Source: an uncultured Paracoccus sp. (GTDB lineage: Bacteria > Pseudomonadota > Alphaproteobacteria > Rhodobacterales > Rhodobacteraceae). From it: DNA of 64,000 nucleotides. The notes beneath the pieces were generated by a model. It was not told where the DNA came from, ran no database searches, and saw only the letters and a list, made by a program, of their open reading frames with translations. The stretch spans positions 62,001 to 126,000 of the forward strand of contig NZ_CANKWH010000002.1 in the NCBI RefSeq assembly GCF_947487305.1, given 5' to 3'. A program made the position numbers and the translations under genes. This document shows positions 10,456 to 19,834 of this stretch, piece after piece (position 1 is the first letter of the stretch; the number at the start of each line of letters is the position of its first letter).

Positions 10456-11550
10456 ATGGCAGGGATCGCGGCGCAGCCGGGCATCATGGAGATCGCGCTC
10501 TATGTCAGCGGCGAAAGCAAGCTGGCGGGCCGCAGCGATGTGCTGAAGCTCTCGGCCAACGAGAATCCCTATGGCTGCAGCCCGGCGGCGACGGCTGCCT
10601 TTCAGGCGGCGGCGACAGACCTGCACCGCTATCCGGCGACCGATCATGCCGGGTTGCGCCGGGCCATCGGCGAGGTTCACGGCCTCGATCCCGACCGGAT
10701 CATCTGCGGCGTCGGCTCGGACGAGGTGCTGCAATTCGTGGCACAGGCCTTTGCCGGCGCGGGCGATGAGGTCATCACCACCCAGCACGGCTTTGCCATG
10801 TACCCGATCCTCGCCCATGCGGTCGGCGCGACGCCGGTTACGGTGGCCGAGCGTGACCGCCGGATCGACGTGGACGCCATCCTTGCCGCGACCAATGACC
10901 GCACGCGCATCGTGTTTTTGGCCAACCCCGCCAATCCCACCGGCACCATGCTGACGGCAGAAGAATTGCACCGGCTGGCCGCCGACCTGCCCGAAACCTG
11001 CCTCTTGGTTCAGGACGGTGCCTATGCCGAGTTTGCAGACGGCTTCGACGGCGGCGTCTCGCTGGTCGAACAGTTTCCGAATGTCATCATGACCCGGACC
11101 TTTTCCAAGATCCACGGGCTCGGCGGGTTGCGCATCGGCTGGGGTTATGCCCGGCGCGAGGTGATCGACGTGCTGAACCGCCTCCGCCAGCCCTTCAACC
11201 TGTCGAACGCGCAGATGGCGGCGGCGGAAGCGGCGATCCGCGACACCGGCTTCACCGCCCGCTGCGCGAGCGAGAATGCGCGCCTGCGCCGCTGGATGCG
11301 CGAGCAGCTGGTGCAGATGGGCGTCGGCTGCGACGAAAGCCATGCCAATTTCCTGCTGGCTCGATTTTCCAGCCCCGGTCAGGCCAAGGCCTGCGACGCC
11401 GCCCTGCGCGAGGCCGGGATCATCGTGCGCCCGGTCGCCAGCTATGGCCTGCCCGAGGCGCTGCGCATCACCGTGGGCGACGAGGACGGATGCCGCCGGG
11501 TGATCGGCATCATCAGTGACTTCATGGCAGATCAGCGGGGCGCGGCATGA
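10456..11550 (+). CDS. hisC: histidinol-phosphate aminotransferase (HisC family, possibly aromatic-type)
   Basis: A 364-residue fold-type I PLP aminotransferase. The cofactor lysine is K218 in [19 protein letters not shown] near the start and [11 protein letters not shown] are typical of HisC. HisC enzymes transaminate histidinol phosphate and in many bacteria also aromatic keto acids. The stop codon overlaps the start of the prephenate/arogenate dehydrogenase gene by four bases and no other his gene is near. I therefore infer that this copy may mainly serve tyrosine and phenylalanine synthesis, with a role in histidine synthesis also possible. Confidence 0.88.
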   Translation: MAGIAAQPGIMEIALYVSGESKLAGRSDVLKLSANENPYGCSPAATAAFQAAATDLHRYPATDHAGLRRAIGEVHGLDPDRIICGVGSDEVLQFVAQAFAGAGDEVITTQHGFAMYPILAHAVGATPVTVAERDRRIDVDAILAATNDRTRIVFLANPANPTGTMLTAEELHRLAADLPETCLLVQDGAYAEFADGFDGGVSLVEQFPNVIMTRTFSKIHGLGGLRIGWGYARREVIDVLNRLRQPFNLSNAQMAAAEAAIRDTGFTARCASENARLRRWMREQLVQMGVGCDESHANFLLARFSSPGQAKACDAALREAGIIVRPVASYGLPEALRITVGDEDGCRRVIGIISDFMADQRGAA

Positions 11551-12485
11551 GCGTGGTTTATGAACGTGTGGCCCTGATCGGGCTGGGGCTGATCGCCGGG
11601 TCCATGGCCCATGCCATGCGCGCCCATGGACTGGCGGGCCATGTCGCAGGCTATGCGCGATCGGCCGAGACGCGCGAGACGGCGCGGCGCATCCATCTGT
11701 GCGACAGCATCCATGACAGCGCCGCCGAGGCGGTGAAAGATGCTGATCTGGTGGTTCTGGCGGTGCCGGTGCGCGCCATGGCCGAGGTGGCCGAAGCCAT
11801 CGCCCCGCATCTGAAACCCGGCGCGACCGTCACCGATGTCGGCTCGGTCAAACGCTCGGTCATCGACGCGGTCGGGCCGCATATCCCCGAAGGCGTTCAT
11901 TTCATCCCCGGCCACCCGCTGGCCGGGACCGAGCATTCCGGGCCGCTCTCGGGCTTTGCCAGCCTGTTCCAGAACCGCTGGTGGTTGCTGACCCCGACCG
12001 AGGGCACCGACCCGGCGGCGCTGGCGCGGCTGCAGGACCTGATCCGAGGCATGGGCGCCAATACCGAGGACATGGAGGCCGGGCATCACGATCTGGTTCT
12101 GGCCGTGACCAGCCATGTGCCGCATCTGATCGCCTACACGATGGTGGGCGTGGCCGATCACCTGCGCCGCGTGACCGAAAGCGAGGTCATCAAGTATTCG
12201 GCGGCGGGTTTCCGCGACTTCACCCGCATCGCCGCCAGCGACCCGACCATGTGGCGCGACGTGTTTCTTGAGAATACCGACGCGACGCTGGACATACTTG
12301 GCCGCTTCACCGAGGAGCTGTTCGTGCTGCAACGCGCCATCCGCATGGGCGACGGGCAGCATCTGCACGATTACTTCACCCGCACCCGCGCCATCCGCCG
12401 CGGCATCATCGAGGCCGGTCAGGATACCGATGCTGCGGATTTCGGCCGCAGCGCGGGGACGAAACAGGCCGAGGGCAAGGGCTGA
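11547..12485 (+). CDS. tyrC: prephenate/arogenate dehydrogenase
   Basis: This 312-residue NAD(P)-dependent enzyme decarboxylates prephenate or arogenate in tyrosine synthesis. An N-terminal Rossmann domain shows [12 protein letters not shown] (8-19) and AVPVRAM. The [11 protein letters not shown] segment carries the conserved catalytic His region, and the C-terminal helical dimerisation domain follows. There is no ACT domain, so feedback control by that route is absent. It is translationally coupled to the upstream aminotransferase (ATGA overlap), which fits transamination and dehydrogenation acting on the same aromatic intermediates. The end of the gene is nine bases from the convergent DUF2125 gene. 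Confidence 0.92.
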   Translation: MSVVYERVALIGLGLIAGSMAHAMRAHGLAGHVAGYARSAETRETARRIHLCDSIHDSAAEAVKDADLVVLAVPVRAMAEVAEAIAPHLKPGATVTDVGSVKRSVIDAVGPHIPEGVHFIPGHPLAGTEHSGPLSGFASLFQNRWWLLTPTEGTDPAALARLQDLIRGMGANTEDMEAGHHDLVLAVTSHVPHLIAYTMVGVADHLRRVTESEVIKYSAAGFRDFTRIAASDPTMWRDVFLENTDATLDILGRFTEELFVLQRAIRMGDGQHLHDYFTRTRAIRRGIIEAGQDTDAADFGRSAGTKQAEGKG

Positions 12486-12494
12486 CCGAAGGGG

Positions 12495-13571
12495 TCAACC
12501 CTTCCGCGATCCGGGCAGCCGGGCGATCGGGATGGCGCCGAGGAACAGCTTGCCGTCACGCAGGAACAAGGGCAGCCGCGTCTCGCCCTCGGCCGGTGCG
12601 GGGAAGGTAAAGCCGGCTCGCGCAGGCGCTGCGGGAACCTCGGCCCCCTCTTTCTGCACCGGCTCCATCGGGAATTGCGACAGCCCGTTCAGCACCACAT
12701 TGCCGAAGCTAACCCCCGCCGCCGGCATCAGCCCGGCATCGGACGCCGCTTTCAGCCAGGCCTGACCGTCGGTGCTGTAAAGCGCGAGCCGCCCGGTGGG
12801 CAGACCCCGATCATCGGTCAGCACTTCGCCGACCAGCCGCGCCGTCAGATCGCCGATGCGGAGCTCCATCCCGTCGCTGCGGAAACCGACGGGCCGCACC
12901 TGCTCGCGCTGGCCCTGCAGCATGCCGCGCCCCGGCGCGGCATCGAGCCAGACCCGCGCCTGACCCTGCAGCCCCACCTGCCCCGGCACGACAAGCGGCG
13001 GCAGGCCGAGGCCCGCCATCACCGCCGGGTCCAGCCCATCGAGCGCCAGATCCACGTCATAGGCAGCCCCCGCCGCCGCCGGCGCGTCATGGCCAAGCGA
13101 GGCCAGCCGCGCGTTCACTGACACGGCCCGCAGCAGCGGCTGCCCGTCCAGATCGACCGCGCCCGAGGACAGGCTCACCCGCGACACCGCCATGTTCTTC
13201 GTCGGCGAGACGCGCAGCGACATTTCGGCCGCCTGCATCTGCGCCGCGACCGGCTGGCCGTCCAGCGTCAGTTGCGCGGTTTCGGGCAGGGTCGCGTGCA
13301 ACTCGACCGGGGCGGTGGGCGGCACCCAGAGATCGACCCAGGGCAAGGTCATCTCGACCGGGGCACCGCGCAACTGCCCGGTCACTTCGACCTGATCGGC
13401 GCGCAGTCCGATTCGGCGCGTCTCGCGCAGCGGCGTGACCGCGCTGGCGGCGACATCCTCGCGCTGGTCGATCATCGCCGTCGCCCGGCCGGCCAGCCAG
13501 CTTTCCCCGCCCAGCCACACTCCGCCCACGAGAAGGGCAACCAGCACCACGATCCAGATCAGCACGCGCAT
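12495..13571 (-). CDS. DUF2125 family membrane-anchored protein
   Basis: A 358-residue protein of unknown function from a family found mainly in alphaproteobacteria. Residues about 2-20 (RVLIWIVVLVALLVGGVWL) form an N-terminal membrane anchor, and the remainder is a periplasmic beta-rich domain without known catalytic motifs. ATG 13571 is chosen because GAGGA lies just upstream and the hydrophobic segment then starts at the N-terminus. The frame is open about 20 codons further. It is divergent from the chaC gene. Confidence 0.82.
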   Translation of the reverse strand: MRVLIWIVVLVALLVGGVWLGGESWLAGRATAMIDQREDVAASAVTPLRETRRIGLRADQVEVTGQLRGAPVEMTLPWVDLWVPPTAPVELHATLPETAQLTLDGQPVAAQMQAAEMSLRVSPTKNMAVSRVSLSSGAVDLDGQPLLRAVSVNARLASLGHDAPAAAGAAYDVDLALDGLDPAVMAGLGLPPLVVPGQVGLQGQARVWLDAAPGRGMLQGQREQVRPVGFRSDGMELRIGDLTARLVGEVLTDDRGLPTGRLALYSTDGQAWLKAASDAGLMPAAGVSFGNVVLNGLSQFPMEPVQKEGAEVPAAPARAGFTFPAPAEGETRLPLFLRDGKLFLGAIPIARLPGSRKG

Positions 13572-13675
13572 CAAGTCCTCATTCCAAGGCTCCAGCCGGC
13601 GCGCGGGTCGCGCGGGTCTTGGAACCGGCGGCATCGTGGCCTAACTTGGCATCAGACGGAAGGGCATCACGAAGA

Positions 13676-14254
13676 ATGTCATCACTTCATTGGGTTTTTG
13701 GTTACGGCTCGCTGATGTGGGACCCGGGATTCCGGGTGGTCGAGTCGGTGACAGCGCGGCTGGACGGCTTCGCGCGCAGCTTCTGCCTGCGTTCGACCCG
13801 CTATCGCGGCACCAAGGAGGCGCCGGGGCTGGTGCTGGGTCTGGACGAGGATCCGGCAGCGCATTGCACCGGCATCGCCCTGCGCTTTGCCGATCAGGAC
13901 CGCGACGAGGTGCTGGCCTATCTGCGCGAGCGCGAAATGGTCACTTATGCCTATCGCGAGGCGATCCTGCCCGTCACGCTCAGCGATGGCCGGCGAGTCG
14001 AGGCGCTGACCTATGTGATGCAGCGTGACCATGCGCAATACGCGGGCAACCTGTCGCCCTGCGAACAGGCGCGGATCATCTCGGGCGCGCAGGGGTTGCG
14101 CGGGCCGAATGCCGATTACCTGTTCAACACCACCCGGCACCTGGCCCAGATCGGCCTGTCCTGCGCCGAGCTGGACAAGCTGTCCGAAGATGTGCGGCGC
14201 CTGATCGCCGAGCGCGGCAGGGGCCACAGCGAGGGTGATGGAAAACCCGGATAA
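13676..14254 (+). CDS. chaC: glutathione-specific gamma-glutamylcyclotransferase (ChaC)
   Basis: A 192-residue cytoplasmic enzyme that cleaves glutathione to 5-oxoproline and Cys-Gly. The nucleotide-like substrate loop FGYGSLMWDP lies at residues 8-17, and the EREMVTYAYRE segment contains the likely catalytic Glu. The YGSL/RG pattern separates ChaC from GGACT-type cyclotransferases. The start is ATG 13676, preceded by GGAAGGG about 10 bases upstream. Its promoter must lie in the roughly 100 bases shared with the divergent DUF2125 gene. Confidence 0.87.
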   Translation: MSSLHWVFGYGSLMWDPGFRVVESVTARLDGFARSFCLRSTRYRGTKEAPGLVLGLDEDPAAHCTGIALRFADQDRDEVLAYLREREMVTYAYREAILPVTLSDGRRVEALTYVMQRDHAQYAGNLSPCEQARIISGAQGLRGPNADYLFNTTRHLAQIGLSCAELDKLSEDVRRLIAERGRGHSEGDGKPG

Positions 14255-14280
14255 TCTTATCCTTTCTGCCTGCTTGGCAA

Positions 14281-15720
14281 GTGACGGGGCGCCCCCTACA
14301 CTCGCCCCTGATCCCACAGGATAAAGCACGGGGCGCGACACAGTTGACTGATCCGACCACCGACCCGACCGGCCAGCCCCGCAGTTCCGACGAGCGTGGC
14401 AGCGGTTCCGCCCGCCGCCGCATCACCGCCAAGCGGGCCGAGCGTCTGGGGGCGGTGGTCAAGCCGCAATTCTCGCAGCCGGTGCGGCAGATCTTCCTGA
14501 TGGGGACGGTTCTGGTGCTGGTCATCCTCGGCGCCTGGTTCGCCTATGGCCGCATCCTGCCGATCTTTGCCGCCAACCGCTTCCTGAACGGGCTGATCCT
14601 CGGTGTCTTCGTCCTCGGCGTGCTGGCCTGCTTCTGGCAGGTGGCGCAGCTGGTGCAATCGGTCAGCTGGATCGAGCGTTTCGCCGCCTCGCGCCGCGAG
14701 GCGCTGGCCGTGGGGCGTTCGGTCGGCTCGGCCGAGGCCGAGCAGTCCAGCGATGCGCCGCGCCTGCTGGCCCCCTTGGCCGCGCTGCTGGGCAATCGCG
14801 ACGCCACCGGCGGGGTGATCTCGACCGGGGCCAGTCGCTCGATCCTCGATTCGGTCGCCACCCGCATCGACGAGGCGCGCGACATCACCCGCTATCTCGC
14901 CAACCTGCTGATCTTCCTCGGGCTTCTGGGCACCTTCTACGGCCTTGCCACCACCGTGCCGGCGGTGGTCGAGACCATCCGGGCGCTGGCCCCGCAGGAG
15001 GGCGAAACCGGGGTCGAGGTCTTTGCCAAGCTGATGGGCGGGCTCGAGGCGCAGCTGGGCGGCATGGCCGTGGCCTTTTCCTCGTCGCTTCTTGGTCTGG
15101 CCGGATCGCTGGTCGTGGGCCTCTTGGAGCTATTCGCCACCCATGGCCAGAACCGCTTCTTCCGCGAGTTGGAAGAGTGGATGTCCGGCTTTACCCGCAT
15201 CTCGCTGGCGGGGTCCGAGGATGATGCCATCGATCAGGCGGCAATCGCCGGTTTCCTTGACCAGATGGCCGGGCAGATGGACCGGTTGCAGCAATTCCAC
15301 CCCGAACGCGATGCCGACCGCGACCAGGCTGCCGAGCAGGCGGACGAACGGGTCGTGGTCATGGCCGAGTCGGTCGAGGCGCTACTGCGCCAGGTCGTGG
15401 CCGAGCGCGAGGCGACCGTCGCCCGCGCAGCCTCGCTGAACTCGGCGCTGAACCGCATCGCCGACGGGCAGGACCGGTTGATCGCGCAGGGCGAGGCCGG
15501 CGGCACAGCCGCGCCGGGTGCCGGCAACCTGGTCGGGATCGAGGCGGCGCTGCTGCGGCTGTCCGATGACCTGAACATCGGGCGCGAGGAGATGCTGGTC
15601 GAATTGCGCTCGGACCTTCTGGTGCTGACCCGGGCGGTGCGGGCGGCGCGCTTTGGCGATCCGTTCCGCGATGACAAGCTGCCACCGCTGCGCGGGCAAA
15701 CGCCGCGCGATCCGGGCTAG
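14281..15720 (+). CDS. ExbB/MotA-like membrane protein with cytoplasmic extension
   Basis: A protein of up to 479 residues. Two N-terminal transmembrane segments (about 73-95 and 100-122) and two further ones (about 222-245 and 270-300) flank a cytoplasmic region. The segment LGLLGTFYGLATTVP followed by GGMAVAFSSSLLGLAGSLVVG is the MotA/TolQ/ExbB proton-channel signature. A long charged cytoplasmic tail follows (about 320-479). The next gene, eight bases on, encodes the matching single-pass OmpA-domain partner, so the two probably form a proton-driven stator-like complex. The start is unsure: GTG 14281 and TTG 14344 are both possible and neither has a strong ribosome site. Confidence 0.8.
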   Translation: MTGRPLHSPLIPQDKARGATQLTDPTTDPTGQPRSSDERGSGSARRRITAKRAERLGAVVKPQFSQPVRQIFLMGTVLVLVILGAWFAYGRILPIFAANRFLNGLILGVFVLGVLACFWQVAQLVQSVSWIERFAASRREALAVGRSVGSAEAEQSSDAPRLLAPLAALLGNRDATGGVISTGASRSILDSVATRIDEARDITRYLANLLIFLGLLGTFYGLATTVPAVVETIRALAPQEGETGVEVFAKLMGGLEAQLGGMAVAFSSSLLGLAGSLVVGLLELFATHGQNRFFRELEEWMSGFTRISLAGSEDDAIDQAAIAGFLDQMAGQMDRLQQFHPERDADRDQAAEQADERVVVMAESVEALLRQVVAEREATVARAASLNSALNRIADGQDRLIAQGEAGGTAAPGAGNLVGIEAALLRLSDDLNIGREEMLVELRSDLLVLTRAVRAARFGDPFRDDKLPPLRGQTPRDPG

Positions 15721-15728
15721 GTCAGCCG

Positions 15729-17447
15729 ATGGCCCTCAACCGCGCCTCGAACAAGCGTTTCTCGACCAATATCTGGCCGGGCTTCGTCGATGCGCTGGCG
15801 ACGCTCTTGATGGTGATGATCTTCGTCCTCACAATCGCACTGGTGGTGCAATCGGTGCTGCGCGACCAGATCACCAGCAAGGATGACGAGATCGCCCTGC
15901 AGGACCAGCAGCTGGCCCTGCAGGACCAGCGGCTCTCGGCGCAGGAACAGCGGCTTGGCGTGCTGGGAAGTCAGGTCGCGCAGCTGACCGGCGCGCTGAC
16001 CGCCTCCGAGGACGAGGCGGCGACGCTTGGCGGACAACTGGCCGATGCCGAGGCCGAGGCGCGGCGCCGCGCCGCCGAGATCACCCGGCTCAGCACCGAC
16101 CTGACCGCCCGCCGCCAGCAGCTTGCCGCGCAGGAACAGCAGCTCGCCGAGACCGGGCAGGAGCTGGAACAGGCACAAAGCCGGATGAGCGATTTCGAGG
16201 CCGAGGTTGCCGCCCTTATCGCCGCGCGCGAGGCCGGTGCGGCGCAGGCCGCGACGCGGGAAGCCGAATTGCAGGACCAACTGGCCGAGGAACAGCGCAA
16301 ATCTTCGGCGGCGGAATTGGCGGTGGCTGCGGCACGGGACGAGATCGATGCGCAGGCCGAACAGGCAAGGCTGGCCGCCGCCCGCCGCGACGCGCTGCAG
16401 GCGCTGATCGCCGACCTACGCAGCCGCAGTTCCGGCGCCGCCGCCGATCAGGCGCAGCTTGAGACCGCACTGAGCGAGGCCGAGGCGGCGCGGCTGGCCG
16501 AATCCGAGGCCGCCGAGGCCCTGCGCGCGCGGCTGGAAAGCGCCGACAGCGAGCTGACGGCGATGACCCTGTCGCTGGAGGAAAGCCGCCGCAAGGCCGA
16601 GGAGACGCTGACCCTGCTGGCCGCCGCCGAGGCCGCGCGCGAGCGTCTGGGGGGCGAGATCGCCGCCAAGACCAGCGAGGCGGAACAGCAGGCGGCGCTG
16701 CTGGCCACGGCACGCGCGGAGCTGGCCAAGCAGGAGGATCTGTCAGCCGAGGGCCAGCGCCGCGTGGCGCTCTTGAACGAACAGGTGGCCTCGCTGACCG
16801 GGCAACTGGGCCGCTTGCAGGCCGCGCTGGACAGCGCCGGCGAGGGTCAGGAAACGGCGGAGTTGCGGGTGGCGGAACTGGGCCAGCAATTGAACGCCGC
16901 GCTGCTGCGGACCTCGGAAGAACGGCAGGCCCGGCTGGCGCTGGAACAGCAGGCGCGCGAGGCCGCCGAGGCCGAGGCCAAGGATCTGGCCCGCTACCGC
17001 TCGGAATTCTTCGGTCGGCTGTCGCAGATCCTGCAGGGCCGCGAGGGCGTCGAGGTGGTCGGCGACCGCTTCGTCTTTTCCTCGGAAGTGCTGTTCCAGC
17101 CGGGCGAGGCCGCGCTGTCCGAAGCCGGTCGCACGCAGATCCGCAATGTCACCGGGCTTCTCGACAGCATCGCCAGCGAGATCCCGCCCGAAATCGACTG
17201 GATCATCCGCGTCGATGGCCATACCGACAACACGCCGTTGTCGGGCACCGGGCGCTATCGCGACAACTGGGAACTCAGCCAGGCCCGGGCGCTGGCCGTG
17301 GTGCGCTACATGATCGACGAATTGGGCTTCCCGGCGGGCCGTGTCGCCGCCACCGGCTTTGCCGATACCCGCCCGGTCGCCGCCGGCGATACGCCCGAGG
17401 CGAGGGCGCTGAACCGCCGGATCGAGCTGAAGCTGACCGAACGCTGA
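15729..17447 (+). CDS. membrane-anchored coiled-coil protein with OmpA/MotB-type peptidoglycan-binding domain
   Basis: A 572-residue protein. One transmembrane helix (about 20-43) is preceded by WPGFVDALATLLMV, as in MotB/TolR-like partners. Residues about 45-430 are an almost unbroken Ala/Gln/Glu-rich coiled coil. An OmpA-like domain fills about 440-572, with VDGHTDNTPL and the NWELSQARALAVVRYM peptidoglycan-binding motif. The membrane helix lacks the aspartate of flagellar MotB at the same depth, but Asp21 in FVDAL could serve. The long periplasmic rod distinguishes it from MotB and TolR. It lies eight bases after the ExbB/MotA-like gene. Function in the cell is not established. Confidence 0.82.
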   Translation: MALNRASNKRFSTNIWPGFVDALATLLMVMIFVLTIALVVQSVLRDQITSKDDEIALQDQQLALQDQRLSAQEQRLGVLGSQVAQLTGALTASEDEAATLGGQLADAEAEARRRAAEITRLSTDLTARRQQLAAQEQQLAETGQELEQAQSRMSDFEAEVAALIAAREAGAAQAATREAELQDQLAEEQRKSSAAELAVAAARDEIDAQAEQARLAAARRDALQALIADLRSRSSGAAADQAQLETALSEAEAARLAESEAAEALRARLESADSELTAMTLSLEESRRKAEETLTLLAAAEAARERLGGEIAAKTSEAEQQAALLATARAELAKQEDLSAEGQRRVALLNEQVASLTGQLGRLQAALDSAGEGQETAELRVAELGQQLNAALLRTSEERQARLALEQQAREAAEAEAKDLARYRSEFFGRLSQILQGREGVEVVGDRFVFSSEVLFQPGEAALSEAGRTQIRNVTGLLDSIASEIPPEIDWIIRVDGHTDNTPLSGTGRYRDNWELSQARALAVVRYMIDELGFPAGRVAATGFADTRPVAAGDTPEARALNRRIELKLTER

Positions 17448-17492
17448 CCACCCCGCCTTGCGGGGGATTTCCCCGCCCCCTATCTTGCGGCC

Positions 17493-17918
17493 ATGAGTCC
17501 CGCACCCCTGAACCTGATGAAGCTCTGCGTCGGCGCCGACGCGCCCGAGGACCTGCTGGCCTGGCAGCAGATGCGCTTTGGTGGCGGCACCGCCTGCCAT
17601 GTCACCCGCATGTGGCCCAAGCGCGAGGACGAACTGTTGCAGGGCGGTTCGCTCTACTGGGTGTTCAAGGGGGTGATGTCGGCGCGGCAGCGGCTGATCG
17701 GGCTCGAGGAGCGCATCGGCGAGGACGGCATCCGCCGCTGCGCCCTGATGCTGGACCCCGAACTGATCCGCGTCACCGCCGTTCCCCGCCGCCCGTTCCA
17801 GGGTTGGCGCTACCTCAATGGCGCGGAGGCGCCGATCGACCTGCCGCGCGGCGCAGTGGATGACACGCCTCTGCCGCCCGAGGTCGCCGCAAGGCTGGCC
17901 GAGATGGGGCTGATCTGA
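17493..17918 (+). CDS. DUF1489 family protein
   Basis: A 141-residue cytoplasmic protein of a conserved alphaproteobacterial family without known function. The N-terminal LNLMKLCVGAD and the GGSLYWVFKG and MLDPELIRV segments are the recognisable family blocks. It has neither membrane segments nor a catalytic motif. It follows the motor-like gene pair in the same direction after 45 bases and precedes tRNA-Gly. Confidence 0.85.
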   Translation: MSPAPLNLMKLCVGADAPEDLLAWQQMRFGGGTACHVTRMWPKREDELLQGGSLYWVFKGVMSARQRLIGLEERIGEDGIRRCALMLDPELIRVTAVPRRPFQGWRYLNGAEAPIDLPRGAVDDTPLPPEVAARLAEMGLI

Positions 17919-17973
17919 CCACCACGCGTGGTCTTGACGGCTTCGGACCCTTGGGCTAGGTCACGTCACGCAG

Positions 17974-18047
17974 GCGGGTGTAGCTCAATGGTAGAGCAGC
18001 AGCTTCCCAAGCTGAATACGAGGGTTCGATTCCCTTCACCCGCTCCA
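17974..18047 (+). tRNA. tRNA-Gly (anticodon CCC)
   Basis: A complete cloverleaf with acceptor stem GCGGGTG/CACCCGC, D arm GCTC-GAGC, anticodon loop TTCCCAA on stem CAGC/GCTG, and T arm GAGGG-TTCGATT-CCCTT. The CCA end is encoded. Anticodon CCC reads GGG glycine codons. Confidence 0.97.
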
Positions 18048-18059
18048 GTTTTCCCCTGT

Positions 18060-18788
18060 TTACCGCCGCACCGCCCGCAGATGCTCGCGATAGCGCGCCT
18101 GGCTGTTCTTCAGGTGCCGCCGCATGGCGTCGCGCGCCGCCGCCTCGTCGCCATCCTGAATCGCCGCAACGATGGCCTCGTGCTCGGCCTCGAGGATGCG
18201 GGCATAGTCCGGGGTGATCTGCGGCTCGGCGCCATCCGTCACCGCGCGGCGCGGGATCAGCGTCTGACCCAGAAGCCGCAGGAATTCGCTGAAGCGCGGG
18301 TTGTTGGCGGCTTCGGCGATGGCGAGGTGAAAGGCGAAATCCGCATCCGAGGTCGGCTGACCGCTGGCCGCCAGCCGGCCAAGACGCCCGAAGGCCTCGA
18401 CGATGGCCTCTTCCTGCGCAGGCGAGCGGCGGAGCGCGGCGAAACCGGCTGCATCGCCCTCGACCGCCGTGCGCAGTTCCAGCATCTCGATCAGCGACGA
18501 GACCCGGGCGAGGTCCAGATTGCCGAAGGGCAAGGGCTGCGGCGCCGGCGGTTCCAGCACGAAGACCCCGGCCCCCTGGCGCGGCTCGACCAGCCCGTCC
18601 GAGCGCAGGGCGGCAATCGCCTCGCGCACCACGGTGCGGCTGACGCCGAATTCGCGGGTCAGTTGCGCCTCGGAGGGCAACCGGTCGCCGGGCTTGTGGC
18701 TGCCATCGGCGATACGGGCACGCAGCGCGTCCTGCACCTTGACCACAAGTGTCTGGCCCGGCTGTTCCCCGCCTGTCGATCTGCTCAT
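18060..18788 (-). CDS. FadR-family (GntR) transcriptional regulator of the uronate genes
   Basis: A 242-residue regulator. The N-terminal winged helix-turn-helix spans about 15-80 (ARIADGSHKPGDRLPSEAQL, then SRTVVREAIAALRSDGLVE). A C-terminal all-helical FCD ligand domain follows, with the metal-binding positions Asp...His (DADFAFHLAIAEA) and a late His (RHLKNSQARY). FCD-type regulators of this group typically bind hexuronates or their breakdown products and repress the catabolic genes. It is divergent from kduI, whose upstream region contains a candidate operator. It is paralogous to the regulator at 22710. Which sugar it senses is inference. Confidence 0.85.
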   Translation of the reverse strand: MSRSTGGEQPGQTLVVKVQDALRARIADGSHKPGDRLPSEAQLTREFGVSRTVVREAIAALRSDGLVEPRQGAGVFVLEPPAPQPLPFGNLDLARVSSLIEMLELRTAVEGDAAGFAALRRSPAQEEAIVEAFGRLGRLAASGQPTSDADFAFHLAIAEAANNPRFSEFLRLLGQTLIPRRAVTDGAEPQITPDYARILEAEHEAIVAAIQDGDEAAARDAMRRHLKNSQARYREHLRAVRR

Positions 18789-18851
18789 CTGCGCCTCCCT
18801 GCCCGGCCGTTGCTTCGACCGCGTTCATACAGCATATGCCCGCAAGGCAGT

Positions 18852-18864
18852 AATCATACAAGTG
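18852..18864. promoter_or_regulatory. candidate operator upstream of the first FadR-type gene
   Basis: AATCATACAAGTG is the reverse complement of CACTTGTATGATT, which recurs as AACTTGTATGAT at 20570. It lies about 65 bases before the regulator start and fits the general FadR pattern TnGTnnnAnnA. Autoregulation is inferred. Confidence 0.4.
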
Positions 18865-18942
18865 TTTCGCAGGAAAGCGCGCCCCGACGCTGCGATCGGG
18901 CGCAACTTCGGCCCTGTCCTGTCGCCCGCAAACCGATTTTCC

Positions 18943-18990
18943 TTGACCGCTACTAGATATCAGATGATAAGCCTCATCTTGTCATACATG
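18943..18990 (+). promoter_or_regulatory. candidate kduI promoter with overlapping operator
   Basis: TTGACC (18943-18948), 17 bases, then GATAAG (18966-18971) form a plausible promoter. TTGTCATACATG (18979-18990), a match to the operator pattern with one base change, covers the expected transcription start. The kduI ribosome site AGGAGAGG follows at once. Confidence 0.45.
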
Positions 18991-19009
18991 TGAATGAGGA
19001 GAGGCCCGG

Positions 19010-19834
19010 ATGCTTCACGTCGAAACCCGCCATGCCGTCCACCCAGAGCACGCGAAAGCCATGGATACGGCCGCCCTCCGGGCCAACTTCCTCGCCTCGG
19101 ACCTGTTCCGCGACGGCGAGATCCGGCTGATCTACACCCATTACGACCGCTTCGTCATGGGCGGCGCGGTGCCGGCGGGGGGCGCACTGGTGCTGGACCA
19201 AGTGGCCGAGACCAAGACGCCCAATTTCCTCGACCGGCGCGAGCTGGGCATCGTCAATATCGGCGAGACTGGCACGGTCAGCGCCGGCGGCGACAGCTTC
19301 ACCCTGGAGCGGGGCGATGTCCTCTATCTCGGCATGGGCGCCGGGCCGGTGACCTTCGCCGGTCAGGGCCGCTTCTACCTGACTTCGGCCCCGGCGCACC
19401 GAACCTGCCCGAACCGGCTGATCCGCCTTGCCGACAGCAAGGAGGTCAAGCTGGGCGCGGCCGAGACCTCGAACAAGCGCACCATCAACCAGTTCATCCA
19501 CCCGCTGGTCATGGACAGCTGCCAGCTGATCCTCGGCTATACCACGCTGGAAGATGGATCGGTCTGGAACACCATCCCGAGCCATATCCACGACCGGCGG
19601 ATGGAGGCTTATCTCTATTTCGGCATGGAACCGCAATCGCGCGTGCTGCACCTGATGGGCGAGCCGCAGGAGACGCGGCACCTGTTCATCGGCAACGAGG
19701 AAGGCGCGATCTCGCCGCCCTGGTCGGTGCATTCCGGCGCGGGGATCGGCAGCTATACCTTCATCTGGGCCATGGCCGGCGACAATGTCGACTATACCGA
19801 CATGGACTTCATCCAGCCGGAGGATCTGCGGTGA
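19010..19834 (+). CDS. kduI: 5-dehydro-4-deoxy-D-glucuronate isomerase
   Basis: A 274-residue cupin enzyme that isomerises 5-keto-4-deoxyuronate (DKI) to 2,5-diketo-3-deoxygluconate (DKII) in breakdown of pectin and related polyuronates. Zinc ligands are seen in HIHDRRMEAYLYF. Other family blocks are VNIGETGTVSAGG and the C-terminal SVHSGAGIGSYTFIWAMAG. Length is normal. It has a strong ribosome site (AGGAGAGG) and its stop codon overlaps the GTG of kduD by four bases, so the two are translationally coupled. Confidence 0.95.
   Translation: MLHVETRHAVHPEHAKAMDTAALRANFLASDLFRDGEIRLIYTHYDRFVMGGAVPAGGALVLDQVAETKTPNFLDRRELGIVNIGETGTVSAGGDSFTLERGDVLYLGMGAGPVTFAGQGRFYLTSAPAHRTCPNRLIRLADSKEVKLGAAETSNKRTINQFIHPLVMDSCQLILGYTTLEDGSVWNTIPSHIHDRRMEAYLYFGMEPQSRVLHLMGEPQETRHLFIGNEEGAISPPWSVHSGAGIGSYTFIWAMAGDNVDYTDMDFIQPEDLR

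Noticed and set aside
14281..17447. Possible Zorya-type defence system (ZorA/ZorB)
   Set aside because: No ZorC, ZorD or ZorE gene follows, and the coiled coil is on the OmpA-domain protein, not on the channel protein as in ZorA. Neighbours are housekeeping genes.
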